Notes under the pieces: generated by a model
What the model saw: the letters and a program-made list of their open reading frames with translations, nothing else
Told to the model about the DNA's origin: nothing
Database searches by the model: none
Shown here: positions 1-9,211 of the stretch, piece after piece
How positions within the stretch are numbered: the stretch's first letter is position 1
How the letters are laid out: each line of letters opens with the position of its first letter
Origin: Streptomyces sp. DI166
GTDB taxonomy: Bacteria > Actinomycetota > Actinomycetes > Streptomycetales > Streptomycetaceae
Direction: 5' to 3'
Assembly: GCF_900091315.1 (NCBI RefSeq)
Contig: NZ_FLSP01000002.1
Coordinates: forward strand, 1 to 64,000
DNA length: 64,000 nucleotides
Position numbers and translations under genes: made by a program

Positions 1-132
1 CCTGCCGTCCCGCCCGCCATGGGGCTCCGCCCCTGCCGCCCCGCCCGCCGTGGCGCCTCGCCCCTGATGTGCCGCCTGCCATGGGCCCCGCCCCTGCCGC
101 CCCGCCCGCCGTGGCGCCTCGCCCCTGATGTG
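1..132. repeat. 62-bp-period direct repeat, GC-rich
   Basis: Two near-identical blocks lie at about 19-71 and 81-132 (period 62), and a degenerate third copy begins at position 1. Each contains the phrase CGCCTCGCCCCTGATGTG. No convincing gene covers the tract. It lies just upstream of holA and, judging from usual Streptomyces gene order, just downstream of a comEC-type gene outside the window. It could be a duplicated gene end. Confidence 0.7.
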
Positions 133-220
133 GCGCCCTGCGTCGTCCCGCCCCGTGGTCTCGTCCTGTCGCGGGCGTCGTCGGGACGGGCTGTCAGTCC
201 CCCGTGACATGCTTGTTCCG

Positions 221-1207
221 ATGGCCAAGAAATCTGCTGCTGATGATCCGCTCGCTCCTGTGACCGTTGCTGTCGGGCAGGAGGAGTTGTTGCTCGATCG
301 GGCCGTGCAGGAGGTGGTGCGGGCGGCGAAGGCCGCTGACGCCGATACCGATGTGCGGGAGCTGGGGCCGGAGCAGTTGCAGCCGGGGACGCTGGCCGAG
401 CTGACCAGTCCCTCGCTGTTCGCCGAGCGCAAGGTCGTCGTCGTGCGCAACTCGCAGGATCTCGGCGCCGACACCGTCAAGGACGTCAAGGCGTATCTCG
501 CGGCGCCCGCCGAGGAGATCACCCTGGTGCTGATCCACGCCGGTGGCGCCAAGGGCAAGGGGCTGCTCGACGCCGCGCGGAAGGCCGGGGCGCGGGAGGT
601 GGCGTGCCCGAAGATGACCAAGCCCGCCGACCGGCTGGCCTTCGTGCGGCAGGAGTTCCGGGCCACCGGGCGGTCCGCGACGCCGGAGGCGTGCCAGGCG
701 CTCGTGGACGCCATCGGCAGCGATCTGCGGGAGCTGGCGTCCGCCGTCAGTCAGCTGGTCGCCGATGTCGAGGGGACCATCGACGAGGCCGTCGTCGGGC
801 GGTACTACACCGGCCGTGCCGAGGCCTCCAGCTTCACCGTCGCCGACCGGGCCGTGGAGGGCCGTACGGCCGAGGCGCTGGAGGCGCTGCGCTGGTCCCT
901 GGCCACCGGCGTCGCCCCCGTGCTGATCACCAGCGCCCTCGCCCAGGGCGTGAGGGCCATCGGCAAGCTCTCCTCCGCGCGCGGCGGCCGCCCCGCCGAC
1001 CTCGCCCGTGAGCTTGGCATGCCCCCCTGGAAGATCGACCGGGTGCGCCAGCAGATGCGCGGCTGGACCCCGGACGGCGTCGCCGTGGCGCTGCGTGCCG
1101 TCGCCGAGGCGGACGCCGGGGTCAAGGGCGGCGGGGACGATCCCGAGTACGCCCTGGAGAAGGCCGTCGTCACCATCGCGCGGGCCGCCCGCTCCAGAGG
1201 ACGCTGA
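221..1207 (+). CDS. holA: DNA polymerase III subunit delta
   Basis: The 328-residue product is the delta subunit of the clamp-loader complex, which opens the beta sliding clamp for loading onto primed DNA in the cytoplasm. The N-terminal part contains the family pattern in which a GQEELLLDRAV segment is followed by ELTSPSLFAERKVVVVR and later a stretch around EITLVLIHAGGAKGKG, and the helical C-terminal domain ends near EYALEKAVVTIARA. Length fits the family. I chose the ATG at 221, giving MAKKSA, over an in-frame ATG at 209 and the long upstream extension through the repeat tract, because family members start this way. It sits next to rpsT and lepA, as is usual in Streptomyces. Confidence 0.93.
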   Translation: MAKKSAADDPLAPVTVAVGQEELLLDRAVQEVVRAAKAADADTDVRELGPEQLQPGTLAELTSPSLFAERKVVVVRNSQDLGADTVKDVKAYLAAPAEEITLVLIHAGGAKGKGLLDAARKAGAREVACPKMTKPADRLAFVRQEFRATGRSATPEACQALVDAIGSDLRELASAVSQLVADVEGTIDEAVVGRYYTGRAEASSFTVADRAVEGRTAEALEALRWSLATGVAPVLITSALAQGVRAIGKLSSARGGRPADLARELGMPPWKIDRVRQQMRGWTPDGVAVALRAVAEADAGVKGGGDDPEYALEKAVVTIARAARSRGR

Positions 1208-1277
1208 CCCGGCCGCGGGGGAAAATGGTCCTTGTCAGCCGCCCATCCGCCGGAAAGCAGGAAAGGTGGCGGTAACC

Positions 1278-1673
1278 ATGGCTGAACACCCCCACGTAAC
1301 GCTCGTCCGCAAGGGATACGAGGCCTTCGGACGCGGTGACATGGCAGCGCTGCGCGAACTGCTGACGTCGGACTGTACGCACCACGTACCCGGCAACCAC
1401 ATGCTCTCCGGTGACTACAAGGGCCGGGACGCGATCATCGAGATGTACGGCCGGCTCGCCGAGGAGACGGACGGCACGGTGCGGGTCGAACCGCGCTCCT
1501 ACATGGTCGACGGCCGCGGCCATGTCGTGGCCTTCCACCACGTCTCCGCCACCCGCAAGGGCAAGCGGATCGAGGAGGACGGCTGCATCGTCTTCCGGAT
1601 CGTCGGGGACAAAGTCACCGACCTCGACGAATGCATCGAGGATCTCGACGCGTCCCAGGAGTTCTGGAGCTGA
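1278..1673 (+). CDS. NTF2/SnoaL-like family protein
   Basis: This 131-residue protein has the look of the NTF2-like alpha+beta barrel superfamily. The N-terminal helix LVRKGYEAFGRGDMAALRELL is followed by a TSDCTHHVPG strand, GRDAIIEMYGRL and a C-terminal ECIEDLDASQEFW strand. The superfamily includes SnoaL-type cyclases, ketosteroid-isomerase-like enzymes and many uncharacterised actinobacterial proteins; nothing visible fixes a substrate. The ATG at 1278 is preceded by a GGAAAGG ribosome site. A strong stem-loop follows the stop. No operon partner is evident: holA ends about 70 bp upstream and rpsT converges from the right. Confidence 0.8.
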   Translation: MAEHPHVTLVRKGYEAFGRGDMAALRELLTSDCTHHVPGNHMLSGDYKGRDAIIEMYGRLAEETDGTVRVEPRSYMVDGRGHVVAFHHVSATRKGKRIEEDGCIVFRIVGDKVTDLDECIEDLDASQEFWS

Positions 1674-1693
1674 GGCGGGCAGCGACACGCCGA

Positions 1694-1736
1694 AGGCCCC
1701 GGTACCCGTCCTGGGGAAGGACAGGTACCGGGGCCT
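1694..1736. terminator. Bidirectional stem-loop terminator
   Basis: AGGCCCCGGTACC at 1694-1706 pairs perfectly with GGTACCGGGGCCT at 1724-1736, and an inner GTCC/GGAC pair extends the stem. It lies between the convergent NTF2-like gene and rpsT and could serve both. There is no long U-tract, which is normal for Streptomyces terminators. Confidence 0.75.
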
Positions 1737-1885
1737 CCGGTTCACGATGTCGAGCCCGTACCCGCGTGGCGAACGCAGGCCGCGTACGGGCTCAGGGTGC
1801 CGGTCGGGGGCGGATGAGAGAGGGCCCGCCCGGGGTCCCACCGGCGGCTGGACCCGGCATGCCGGGTCCGTCAGACCAGAAGGGT

Positions 1886-2152
1886 TCAGCCCTTGAGCGC
1901 GGCGACCTTCGAAGCAAGCGCCGACTTCTTGTTGGCGGCCTGGTTCTTGTGGATGACGCCCTTGGAGACGGCCTTGTCGAGCTGACGCGCGGCAGCGCGC
2001 TGGTACTCGGTGGCCTTCTCGACGTCACCCGCGGCAGCGGCCTCGCGGGCCTTGCGGATCGCGGTCTTCAGGGAGGACTTGACGGCCTTGTTGCGCAGCC
2101 GAGCCTTCTCGTTGGTCTTGATCCGCTTGATCTGGGACTTGATGTTCGCCAC
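1886..2152 (-). CDS. rpsT: 30S ribosomal protein S20
   Basis: The 88-residue, very Lys/Arg/Ala-rich product starts [21 protein letters not shown] and is a textbook S20, which binds 16S rRNA early in 30S assembly. The start is GTG at 2152 with a GAAGG ribosome site just upstream. It is divergent from lepA, and the roughly 240 bp between the two starts must hold both promoters. The rpsT/lepA/holA neighbourhood is conserved in actinomycetes. Confidence 0.98.
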   Translation of the reverse strand: MANIKSQIKRIKTNEKARLRNKAVKSSLKTAIRKAREAAAAGDVEKATEYQRAAARQLDKAVSKGVIHKNQAANKKSALASKVAALKG

Positions 2153-2395
2153 GAATGAGCCTTCACAGGTTCAGGCACGGGACCGCACGGGACCCGTACC
2201 GGTGATTTTCTTGGGGTGTGCCTCGCGCTGAGAGGGCATGAGACACAGCCACCCAGACTACCAGCGGCCCAGCATGCGGCCCAAACCGGTCTCCGGTCGC
2301 CGCCCGTGGGACCATGGAGCCTACGTATAGACCCGATCGTTGTTCCGACCCGAGACCGCAGACGGCTGCGGACGCCTCAAGAATCAGGACCCTGC

Positions 2396-4264
2396 GTGCC
2401 CGCGATCCCTAGCCATGTGCCCGAGCCGAGCCGTACCGACCCGGCTCTGATCCGCAATTTCTGCATCATCGCGCACATCGACCACGGCAAGTCCACGCTC
2501 GCCGACCGGATGCTCCAGCTGACCGGAGTGGTCGAGCAGCGGCAGATGCGCGCTCAGTACCTCGACCGCATGGACATCGAGCGCGAGCGCGGCATCACCA
2601 TCAAGTCCCAGGCCGTGCGTCTGCCCTGGGCGCCCACCACGGACCCGGGCAACACGCACATCCTCAACATGATCGACACCCCCGGGCACGTCGACTTCAC
2701 CTACGAGGTCTCCCGGTCGCTCGCCGCGTGCGAGGGGACCATCCTCCTGGTGGACGCCGCCCAGGGCATCGAGGCCCAGACCCTCGCCAACCTCTACCTG
2801 GCGATGGAGAACGACCTCACGATCATCCCCGTGCTGAACAAGATCGACCTGCCGGCCGCGCAGCCCGAGAAGTTCGCCGAGGAGCTGGCCAACCTGGTCG
2901 GCTGCGACCCGAGCGACGTGCTGAAGGTCTCGGCCAAGACGGGCCTGGGCGTGGAGGCGCTGCTGGACAAGGTCGTCGCCGAGATCCCGGCCCCGGTCGG
3001 CGTCAAGGACGCCCCCGCCCGCGCGATGATCTTCGACTCGGTCTACGACTCCTACCGCGGTGTCGTCACCTACGTCCGTGTCATCGACGGCCAGCTCAAC
3101 AAGCGCGAGCGCATCAGGATGATGTCGACCGGCGCCACCCACGAGCTGCTGGAGATCGGCACCAACTCGCCGGAGATGCTCCCGGCCGACGGTCTCGGCG
3201 TCGGCGAGGTGGGCTATCTGATCACCGGTGTGAAGGACGTCCGCCAGTCCAAGGTCGGTGACACCGTCACCAGCCAGGCCAAGGGCGCCACGGAGCCGCT
3301 GGGCGGCTACAAGGACCCCAAGCCGATGGTCTTCTCGGGCCTGTATCCGCTGGACGGCTCGGACTACCCGGAGCTGCGCGAGGCGCTGGACAAGCTCCAG
3401 CTCAACGACGCCGCCCTGGTCTACGAGCCGGAGACCTCCGCGGCCCTCGGCTTCGGCTTCCGTGTCGGCTTCCTCGGTCTGCTGCACCTGGACGTGATCC
3501 GGGAGCGGCTGGAGCGCGAGTTCGGCCTCGACCTGATCGCCACCGCGCCGAACGTGGTCTACCGGGTCGTGATGGAGGACGGCAGCGAGCACACCGTCAC
3601 CAACCCGAGCGAGTTCCCCGAGGGCAAGATCAACGAGGTGTACGAGCCGGTCGTACGCGCCACGATCCTCGCGCCCACCGAGTTCATCGGCTCGATCATG
3701 GAGCTGTGCCAGACCCGGCGCGGCACCCTTCTCGGTATGGACTACCTGTCCGAGGACCGCGTGGAGATCCGCTACACGCTCCCGCTCGCCGAGATCGTCT
3801 TCGACTTCTTCGACCAGCTGAAGTCCAAGACGCGCGGCTACGCCTCCCTGGACTACGAGCCCACCGGCGAGCAGACGTCCAGCCTGGTCAAGGTCGACAT
3901 CCTGCTGCACGGCGACAAGGTCGACGCCTTCTCCGCGATCACCCACCGGGACCAGGCGTACGCGTACGGCGTGCGGCTGGTGGCCAAGCTCAAGGAGCTG
4001 ATCCCGCGGCAGGCGTTCGAGGTGCCGGTGCAGGCGGCCATCGGCTCCCGGGTGATCGCCCGCGAGACCATCCGCGCCATCCGCAAGGACGTCCTCGCCA
4101 AGTGCTACGGCGGTGACATCTCCCGTAAGCGCAAGCTGCTGGAGAAGCAGAAGGAAGGCAAGAAGCGGATGAAGATGGTGGGTTCCGTGGAAGTTCCGCA
4201 GGAGGCCTTCATCGCCGTGCTGAGCAGTGATGACAGCGCGGGGTCGGGCAAGAGCAAGAAGTAA
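2396..4264 (+). CDS. lepA: Elongation factor 4 (LepA) GTPase
   Basis: LepA is a ribosome-associated translational GTPase related to EF-G. The 622-residue product shows the P-loop [13 protein letters not shown], switch [20 protein letters not shown] (G3) and the NKID specificity motif, then domain II, the EF-G-like domains and the LepA-specific C-terminal domain ending in the KGKKR/PQEAF region. The GTG at 2396, giving [16 protein letters not shown], matches the usual actinobacterial N-terminus and the usual length of about 620. Earlier in-frame codons would add an unlikely extension. It is divergent from rpsT. Confidence 0.97.
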   Translation: MPAIPSHVPEPSRTDPALIRNFCIIAHIDHGKSTLADRMLQLTGVVEQRQMRAQYLDRMDIERERGITIKSQAVRLPWAPTTDPGNTHILNMIDTPGHVDFTYEVSRSLAACEGTILLVDAAQGIEAQTLANLYLAMENDLTIIPVLNKIDLPAAQPEKFAEELANLVGCDPSDVLKVSAKTGLGVEALLDKVVAEIPAPVGVKDAPARAMIFDSVYDSYRGVVTYVRVIDGQLNKRERIRMMSTGATHELLEIGTNSPEMLPADGLGVGEVGYLITGVKDVRQSKVGDTVTSQAKGATEPLGGYKDPKPMVFSGLYPLDGSDYPELREALDKLQLNDAALVYEPETSAALGFGFRVGFLGLLHLDVIRERLEREFGLDLIATAPNVVYRVVMEDGSEHTVTNPSEFPEGKINEVYEPVVRATILAPTEFIGSIMELCQTRRGTLLGMDYLSEDRVEIRYTLPLAEIVFDFFDQLKSKTRGYASLDYEPTGEQTSSLVKVDILLHGDKVDAFSAITHRDQAYAYGVRLVAKLKELIPRQAFEVPVQAAIGSRVIARETIRAIRKDVLAKCYGGDISRKRKLLEKQKEGKKRMKMVGSVEVPQEAFIAVLSSDDSAGSGKSKK

Positions 4265-4275
4265 CCGCCGGTTAC
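4261..4275 (+). terminator. Short stem-loop at lepA stop
   Basis: GTAACC at 4261-4266 pairs with GGTTAC at 4270-4275 around a 3-nt loop, overlapping the lepA TAA. It is weak and may be fortuitous. The remaining roughly 260 bp up to the acyl-CoA ligase show nothing else I can name. Confidence 0.3.
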
Positions 4276-4537
4276 AGCCGCTCAGCTCGGCAAAAAGGGC
4301 ACTCAGGGGTCCGTCGTACGAAAGTGCGGCGGGCCTCTGCCCATGTCGGGGGCGCGTCTCTGTAGGAAGTGACAGGGCGCGGGCTCTTACCCTTCGGGCG
4401 GTCGAGCCTTACTCTGATCCCTGCTCGATAGTTACTCGTGAGTTAAACAAGCATGCGAGTGTGAGTGGAACGAACACGCGTGTGTGAACCAGCCGCAGCC
4501 TGAGCCAGCCGCAATGTCGCGGGCCCCGGAGGATGTC

Positions 4538-6412
4538 GTGAGCGACGCACAGACCTTGATCGAGAACCGTCCGCCGAGCGTGGCGGCCCTCTTCCTGGAG
4601 CGCGTGGCCGCCACGCCGGACGCGGAGGCGTACCGGTATCCGGTGCCGAACCCGGCCGGTGAGGGACCGGACGAGTGGAAGTCGCTGACCTGGGGCCAGG
4701 CCGCCGAGCGCGTCTACGCGATCGCCGCCGGCCTGATCGAGCTGGGCGTGCAGCCCGAGCAGCGGGTGGCGCTGGCCTCCTCGACCCGGATCGAGTGGAT
4801 CCTCGTCGACCTCGGCATCATGTGCGCGGGCGCGGCCACCACCACCATCTACCCGCAGACCAACGCGGACGAGTCGGCGTTCATCCTCTCCGACTCCGAG
4901 AGCCGGGTGCTGATCGCCGAGGACGCCGCCCAGGTGGCCAAGGCCGTCGAGAAGCGCGAGGAGCTGCCCGCCCTCACCCATGTCGTGGTGATCGACCCGG
5001 CCGGGGTGGAGACCTCCGACTGGATCCTCACCCTGGACGAGCTCCAGAAGCGCGGCGCCGCCCGGCTGGAGAAGGAGGGCGAGCTGGTCCGCAAGCGGGT
5101 CGAGGCCATCACCAAGGACCAGCTCGCCACGCTCATCTACACCTCCGGCACCACCGGCCGTCCCAAGGGCGTGCGCCTGCCGCACGACAACTGGGCCTAC
5201 ATGGCCAAGGCCATCCCCGCGACCGGTCTGGTCGGCCCGGAGGACGTGCAGTACCTGTGGCTGCCGCTCGCCCACGTCTTCGGCAAGGTGCTCACCTCCG
5301 GCCAGATCGAGGTCGGCCATGTCACCGCCGTCGACGGCCGCGTCGACAAGATCATCGAGAATCTGCCGGTCGTCCAGCCGACCTACATGGCGGCCGTGCC
5401 GCGCATCTTCGAGAAGGTCTACAACGGCGTCGCAGCCAAGGCCCGCGCGGGCGGCGCGGCCAAGTACAAGATCTTCCAGTGGGCGGCCGGTGTGGCCCGT
5501 GAGTACGCCAAGGTCAGCCAGGACAACTTCCGGCGCACCGGCACCGCCTCGGTGCCCTTCGGGCTCGGCGCCAAGCACAAGGTCGCCGACGCCCTCGTCT
5601 ACTCCAAGCTGCGCGAGGCGTTCGGCGGCAAGCTGCGCGCCTGTGTCTCCGGCTCGGTCGCGCTCGCCCCGGAGATCGGTTACTTCTTCGCCGGCGCCGG
5701 CATCCACATCCTGGAGGGCTACGGCCTGACCGAGTCCTCCGCCGCGTCCTTCGTGAACCCGGGCGAGGCCTACCGCACCGGCACCGTCGGCAAGCCGGTC
5801 CCGGGCTGTGAGGTCCGTATCGCCGACGACGGCGAGATCCTGCTGCGCGGCCCCGGCATCATGGAGGGCTACCACGGGCTGCCCGAGAAGACGGCCGAGG
5901 TGCTGGAGCCGGACGGCTGGTTCCACACCGGTGACATCGGCGAGCTGTCGCCCGACGGCTACCTGCGGATCACCGACCGCAAGAAGGACCTGTTCAAGAC
6001 CTCCGGCGGCAAGTACATCGCGCCGACGGAGATCGAGGGCTCCTTCAAGGCGGTGTGCCCCTTCGTCTCCAACATCCTGGTGCACGGCGCCGACCGGAAC
6101 TTCTGCACCGCGCTCATCGCCCTGGACGAGCCCGCGATCATGGGCTGGGCCGAGGAGAACGGGCTCGGCGGGAAGACCTACGCGGAGGTCGTGGCCGCGC
6201 CGGAGACCGTCGCGATGATCGACGGCTATGTGAAGCGGCTCAACGAGGGCCTGCAGCGCTGGCAGACCATCAAGAAGTTCCGGCTGCTGCCGCGCGACCT
6301 CGACGTGGAGCACGGCGAGATCACGCCCAGCCTGAAGCTGAAGCGGCCGGTCGTGGAGCGGGAGTACGCGCATCTCATCGAGGAGATGTACGAGGGGACC
6401 CGCGAGGCGTAA
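4538..6412 (+). CDS. AMP-dependent long-chain acyl-CoA synthetase/ligase
   Basis: This ATP-dependent enzyme activates a fatty or other carboxylic acid through an acyl-adenylate to a CoA thioester. The 624-residue product has the adenylate-forming signature YTSGTTGRPKGV, the LPLAHVFGK segment, the YGLTESSA motif, the GWFHTGDIGEL core and the ITDRKKDLFKTSGGKYIAP hinge with its downstream region. Size and motifs match FadD15/long-chain ligase-type proteins. The GTG at 4538 is chosen because GGAGG sits seven bases upstream; an alternative GTG at 4484 lacks such a site. It is monocistronic, ended by a hairpin shared with the convergent response-regulator gene. The physiological substrate cannot be read from sequence. 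Confidence 0.92.
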   Translation: MSDAQTLIENRPPSVAALFLERVAATPDAEAYRYPVPNPAGEGPDEWKSLTWGQAAERVYAIAAGLIELGVQPEQRVALASSTRIEWILVDLGIMCAGAATTTIYPQTNADESAFILSDSESRVLIAEDAAQVAKAVEKREELPALTHVVVIDPAGVETSDWILTLDELQKRGAARLEKEGELVRKRVEAITKDQLATLIYTSGTTGRPKGVRLPHDNWAYMAKAIPATGLVGPEDVQYLWLPLAHVFGKVLTSGQIEVGHVTAVDGRVDKIIENLPVVQPTYMAAVPRIFEKVYNGVAAKARAGGAAKYKIFQWAAGVAREYAKVSQDNFRRTGTASVPFGLGAKHKVADALVYSKLREAFGGKLRACVSGSVALAPEIGYFFAGAGIHILEGYGLTESSAASFVNPGEAYRTGTVGKPVPGCEVRIADDGEILLRGPGIMEGYHGLPEKTAEVLEPDGWFHTGDIGELSPDGYLRITDRKKDLFKTSGGKYIAPTEIEGSFKAVCPFVSNILVHGADRNFCTALIALDEPAIMGWAEENGLGGKTYAEVVAAPETVAMIDGYVKRLNEGLQRWQTIKKFRLLPRDLDVEHGEITPSLKLKRPVVEREYAHLIEEMYEGTREA

Positions 6413-6426
6413 GGAGCCGTACGGGA

Positions 6427-6474
6427 GGGACCCGCGCGGCTAGCCGGTCGTCGTGGCCGGTCGCGCGGGTTCCC
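6427..6474. terminator. Convergent stem-loop
   Basis: GGGACCCGCGCG at 6427-6438 pairs with CGCGCGGGTTCCC at 6462-6474 with a one-base bulge. It lies between the acyl-CoA ligase and the leftward response-regulator gene, and overlaps the end of the latter. Confidence 0.6.
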
Positions 6475-6940
6475 CCGACGCCTCCACCAGCGCCCGGAGT
6501 TCCCGGACCTCGGCCCGCAGCGCCTCCAACTGAAGCTGCTTGCTGTGCAGTTCCAGGAACACCCGCACCTTCGCCCTGAGCACCCACGGGTCGAAGGGCT
6601 TGGTGACGTAGTCGGCCGCGCCGGTCGCGTAGCCGCGGAACGCGACGCCCGCGTCGTCGTCCGCTCCGGTGAGGAAGATGATCGGGACGTCCTTCGTCTG
6701 GTCCAGGCGTTTGATGTTCGCCGCTGTCTCGAAGCCGTCCATGCCGGGCATCCGGATGTCCATCAGGACCAGGGCGAAGCGGCGGCGCAGCAGTGCCTTC
6801 ATCGCCTCCTCGCCGGAACGGGCGCGCACCAGCGGCCGGTTGAGCGAGGCGAGCACCGCCTCCAGGGCGATGAGGTTGTCCTCCATGTCGTCGACGAGCA
6901 GGATCCCGGCGCGGCTGTCGTGGGCGTCTGTGGCGTTCAT
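6440..6940 (-). CDS. Stand-alone CheY-like response regulator
   Basis: The 166-residue protein is a single receiver domain with a C-terminal coiled-coil-like tail rich in Leu/Glu (LELHSKQLQLEALRAEVRELRALVEA). The receiver has the acidic pair in ILLVDDMEDN, the phospho-acceptor Asp in LVLMDIRMPGMDG, the conserved Thr in FLTGAD and the Lys in YVTKPFDP. There is no DNA-binding or enzymatic output domain. Its ATG overlaps the TGA of the upstream receiver remnant (ATGA), so it was translated as the distal gene of a hybrid-kinase operon. It may now be an orphan regulator. The divergent SpoIIE-type phosphatase is a possible partner. Confidence 0.9.
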   Translation of the reverse strand: MNATDAHDSRAGILLVDDMEDNLIALEAVLASLNRPLVRARSGEEAMKALLRRRFALVLMDIRMPGMDGFETAANIKRLDQTKDVPIIFLTGADDDAGVAFRGYATGAADYVTKPFDPWVLRAKVRVFLELHSKQLQLEALRAEVRELRALVEASGEPARPATTTG

Positions 6941-7194
6941 GATGTGGCCTCGTCGGCTTCCTCCGGGTCCAGCAGCGCGCAGACGGCGGTGAGCAGCCGG
7001 TCCACGTCCACCGGTTTGGGTACGTAGTCGTTGGCGCCGCACACGATGGACCTGCCCCGGCCGCCGGGGATCGCTTTCGCGGTCAACGCGAAGACGGTGC
7101 GGATGTCGTCGTCCACGATCAGCACCCGTCGCCCGACGCAGATCCGATGCTCGAATCTGTCCGTTTTCGAGCACGCGTGTACCACTGTTCTCAC
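6937..7194 (-). pseudogene. Remnant of a hybrid histidine kinase receiver domain
   Basis: The readable 85 residues contain only the two ends of a receiver domain: RRVLIVDDDIRTVFALT is joined in frame to TAKAIPGGRG and then GANDYVPKPVDVDRLL. A normal receiver of this type has about 70 more residues between these parts, including the LMDIMMPEMDG phosphorylation loop, and this family usually sits at the C-terminus of a very large hybrid kinase. Both the kinase body and the central receiver segment are missing. The junction falls between two ALT-encoding stretches, which suggests deletion between short direct repeats. The stop still overlaps the next gene's ATG. A functional mini-protein starting at the GTG at 7194 cannot be excluded. 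Confidence 0.7.
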
Positions 7195-7300
7195 TCATGG
7201 CGGCCCGATTCGGTAACTCGGTGCTTATGGGCGTGGTCAGTCTGTCACTCTGTCCGCGTCCACTGAGGCGTATTCGCACGAACCGTTCGGGGAGCTGTCC

Positions 7301-9184
7301 ATGAGTGCCATTCCGACGCAACGGGAGACCGCTTCCCTTGCCTCTGATGCGCACGCCCCCTCCGACGCCTCCGTGCTCCCCCGCGCATGGAGTCACGCGA
7401 GCCTGCCCGGAAGCTCCCTCGCGCCGGGCTCCGCCCGCGCCCTGGTGCGCGGCGCCCTCGCCGAGTGGGCCGAACTCGGCGTGCCCGGCACCGAGCACCA
7501 CACCCCGCGGCTCGTCGAGGACGCCATCCTGGTCGTCAGCGAACTCGTCACCAATGCCGTCGTGCACGCCGGGACCGACATCGAGCTGGTGTGCCGGGCG
7601 GAGGAGGCGACCGGCGCGATCGTCGTCGAGGTCTCCGACCGCCACCCCGGGCGCGCCCCGCGCGACGGCGCGGCGGAACCGGCGCACGACACCCCGGAGT
7701 ACGGCCGCGGCCTGAACCTGGTCGCCCGCCTCGCCGAGTCCTGGGGTGTCACCTACCGCACCGGGGTGAAGACGGTCTGGGCCCGGCTGCCCGCCGAGGA
7801 GGACCCCGAGGAGTTCGGACCGCTCGGCGGCCCCCGCCCCTCCGCGCTGCCCGGCCCCGGACCGCACCGCTTCGAACGCGACCAGGACTGGCTCAACCGC
7901 GGCGCCCTCTCCTTCCTCGCCGAGGCCTCCGACCTGCTCGCCGGACAGCTCGACGAGAACCTGGTCGCCGCGCTCACCGGCCAGCTGCTGGTGCCGCGGC
8001 TCGCCGACTGGTGCGCGGTGTGGCTGGAGGACGAGGTCACCGGCCGCGGCTGGCCGCTGCCCGGCGCCGCGGGCACCGGACCCCGGCTCGCCCGGGTCTG
8101 GCACGGCAGCGAGAACCGCATCGAGGAACTGCGCCGGGCCCTGGAGAAGGACCCGCCGCGACCGCCCGGCGACCTGCGCTCCGGGCCCGAAGGGCACCCC
8201 TGGCCCGGTGAGGCGCTGGGCCCCGGGGAGGCCGTCGGCACGGCGCTGTCGTACCGGCTGATCGCGGGCGGCCGTCCGCTCGGCACGCTCGTCATCGGGC
8301 GGGCCGGTCCGGCGGGGTTCCCGGACGAGGTCACCGGGCTCGTGGAGGACCTCGGCCGCCGGGTCGCGCTCGCCATCGGCGCGGCCCGGCAGTACGCCCG
8401 GCAGGCCACCATCAGCGCCGTCCTCCAGCGCGGACTGCTGCCCGGCGCGGTCGCCGAGATACCGGGGGTGAGCAGCGCCCTGGTCTACGAGCCCTGCGAC
8501 AAGGGCGGCCCCAGCGGCGACTTCTACGACCTGTTCCCGGCCGGGGACGGCCGCTGGTGCTTCGCGGTCGGCGACGTACAGGGCAAGGGGCCGGAGGCCG
8601 CGGTGGTGATCGGCCTGGCCCGGCCCTGGCTGCGGCTGCTGGCCCGCGAGGGGTACCGGGTCGCGGACGTCCTCGACCGGCTCAACCAGCTCCTCCTCGA
8701 CGACGCCACCGAGGCCGCCGACGCCGGCGCCCGCGCGCTCGTCGGCCCCGCCGCGCCCGGCGACGGCCCGCAGACGCGGTTCCTGTCCCTGCTCTACGGC
8801 GAGCTGGTCCCCTTCGACGGCGGAGTGCGCTGCACCCTCGCCTCCGCCGGGCACCCGCTGCCGCTGTTACTCGGCCCCGACGGCGCCGTCCGCACCGCCG
8901 CGCAGCCGCAGACCCTGCTCGGCGTCGTCGAGGACGCCACGTACACCAGCGAGACCTTCGAGCTGCTTCCCGGCGACAGCCTGCTCTGCGTCACCGACGG
9001 CGTCACCGAGCGCCGCAGCGGCTCCCGCCAGTTCGACGACGGAGACGGCCTCGCGACCGCCCTGGCGGGCTGCGCGGGCCTGAGCGCCCAGTCCATAGCG
9101 GAACGCATCCGCCGGCTCGTGCACGAGTTCGGAGGCCCGACCCCCGAGGACGATCTGGCGCTGCTGGTGCTCCAGGCGGACTAG
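7301..9184 (+). CDS. HATPase-GAF-SpoIIE family protein phosphatase
   Basis: The 627-residue protein combines an N-terminal anti-sigma-type ATPase domain (ELVTNAVVHAG N-box, VSDRHPG, GRGLNLVARLAESWG; about residues 50-165), a middle GAF-like region and a C-terminal PP2C/SpoIIE domain (about 370-627). The phosphatase metal motifs are recognisable: SGDFYDLF, AVGDVQGKG, ASAGHPLPLLL, VTDGVTE and DDLALLVLQ. Such proteins act on STAS-domain anti-anti-sigma factors, and this one could in principle both phosphorylate and dephosphorylate them. The first Gly of the usual GGDFYD motif is Ser. The ATG follows GGGGAG. It is divergent from the receiver-domain genes, a pairing common in Streptomyces. Confidence 0.9.
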   Translation: MSAIPTQRETASLASDAHAPSDASVLPRAWSHASLPGSSLAPGSARALVRGALAEWAELGVPGTEHHTPRLVEDAILVVSELVTNAVVHAGTDIELVCRAEEATGAIVVEVSDRHPGRAPRDGAAEPAHDTPEYGRGLNLVARLAESWGVTYRTGVKTVWARLPAEEDPEEFGPLGGPRPSALPGPGPHRFERDQDWLNRGALSFLAEASDLLAGQLDENLVAALTGQLLVPRLADWCAVWLEDEVTGRGWPLPGAAGTGPRLARVWHGSENRIEELRRALEKDPPRPPGDLRSGPEGHPWPGEALGPGEAVGTALSYRLIAGGRPLGTLVIGRAGPAGFPDEVTGLVEDLGRRVALAIGAARQYARQATISAVLQRGLLPGAVAEIPGVSSALVYEPCDKGGPSGDFYDLFPAGDGRWCFAVGDVQGKGPEAAVVIGLARPWLRLLAREGYRVADVLDRLNQLLLDDATEAADAGARALVGPAAPGDGPQTRFLSLLYGELVPFDGGVRCTLASAGHPLPLLLGPDGAVRTAAQPQTLLGVVEDATYTSETFELLPGDSLLCVTDGVTERRSGSRQFDDGDGLATALAGCAGLSAQSIAERIRRLVHEFGGPTPEDDLALLVLQAD

Positions 9185-9211
9185 CACCCGGCGTACTGGA
9201 CAATGGGGGAC

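Noticed and set aside
2384..3946. Long leftward open frame of about 520 codons opposite lepA
   Set aside because: It has no recognisable domain, is His/Val/Gly/Asp-rich in the manner of antisense frames in GC-rich DNA, and lies entirely opposite a clear lepA.
4409..6373. Long leftward open frame opposite the acyl-CoA ligase
   Set aside because: Antisense shadow of a gene with all adenylate-forming motifs; composition is typical of a shadow frame.
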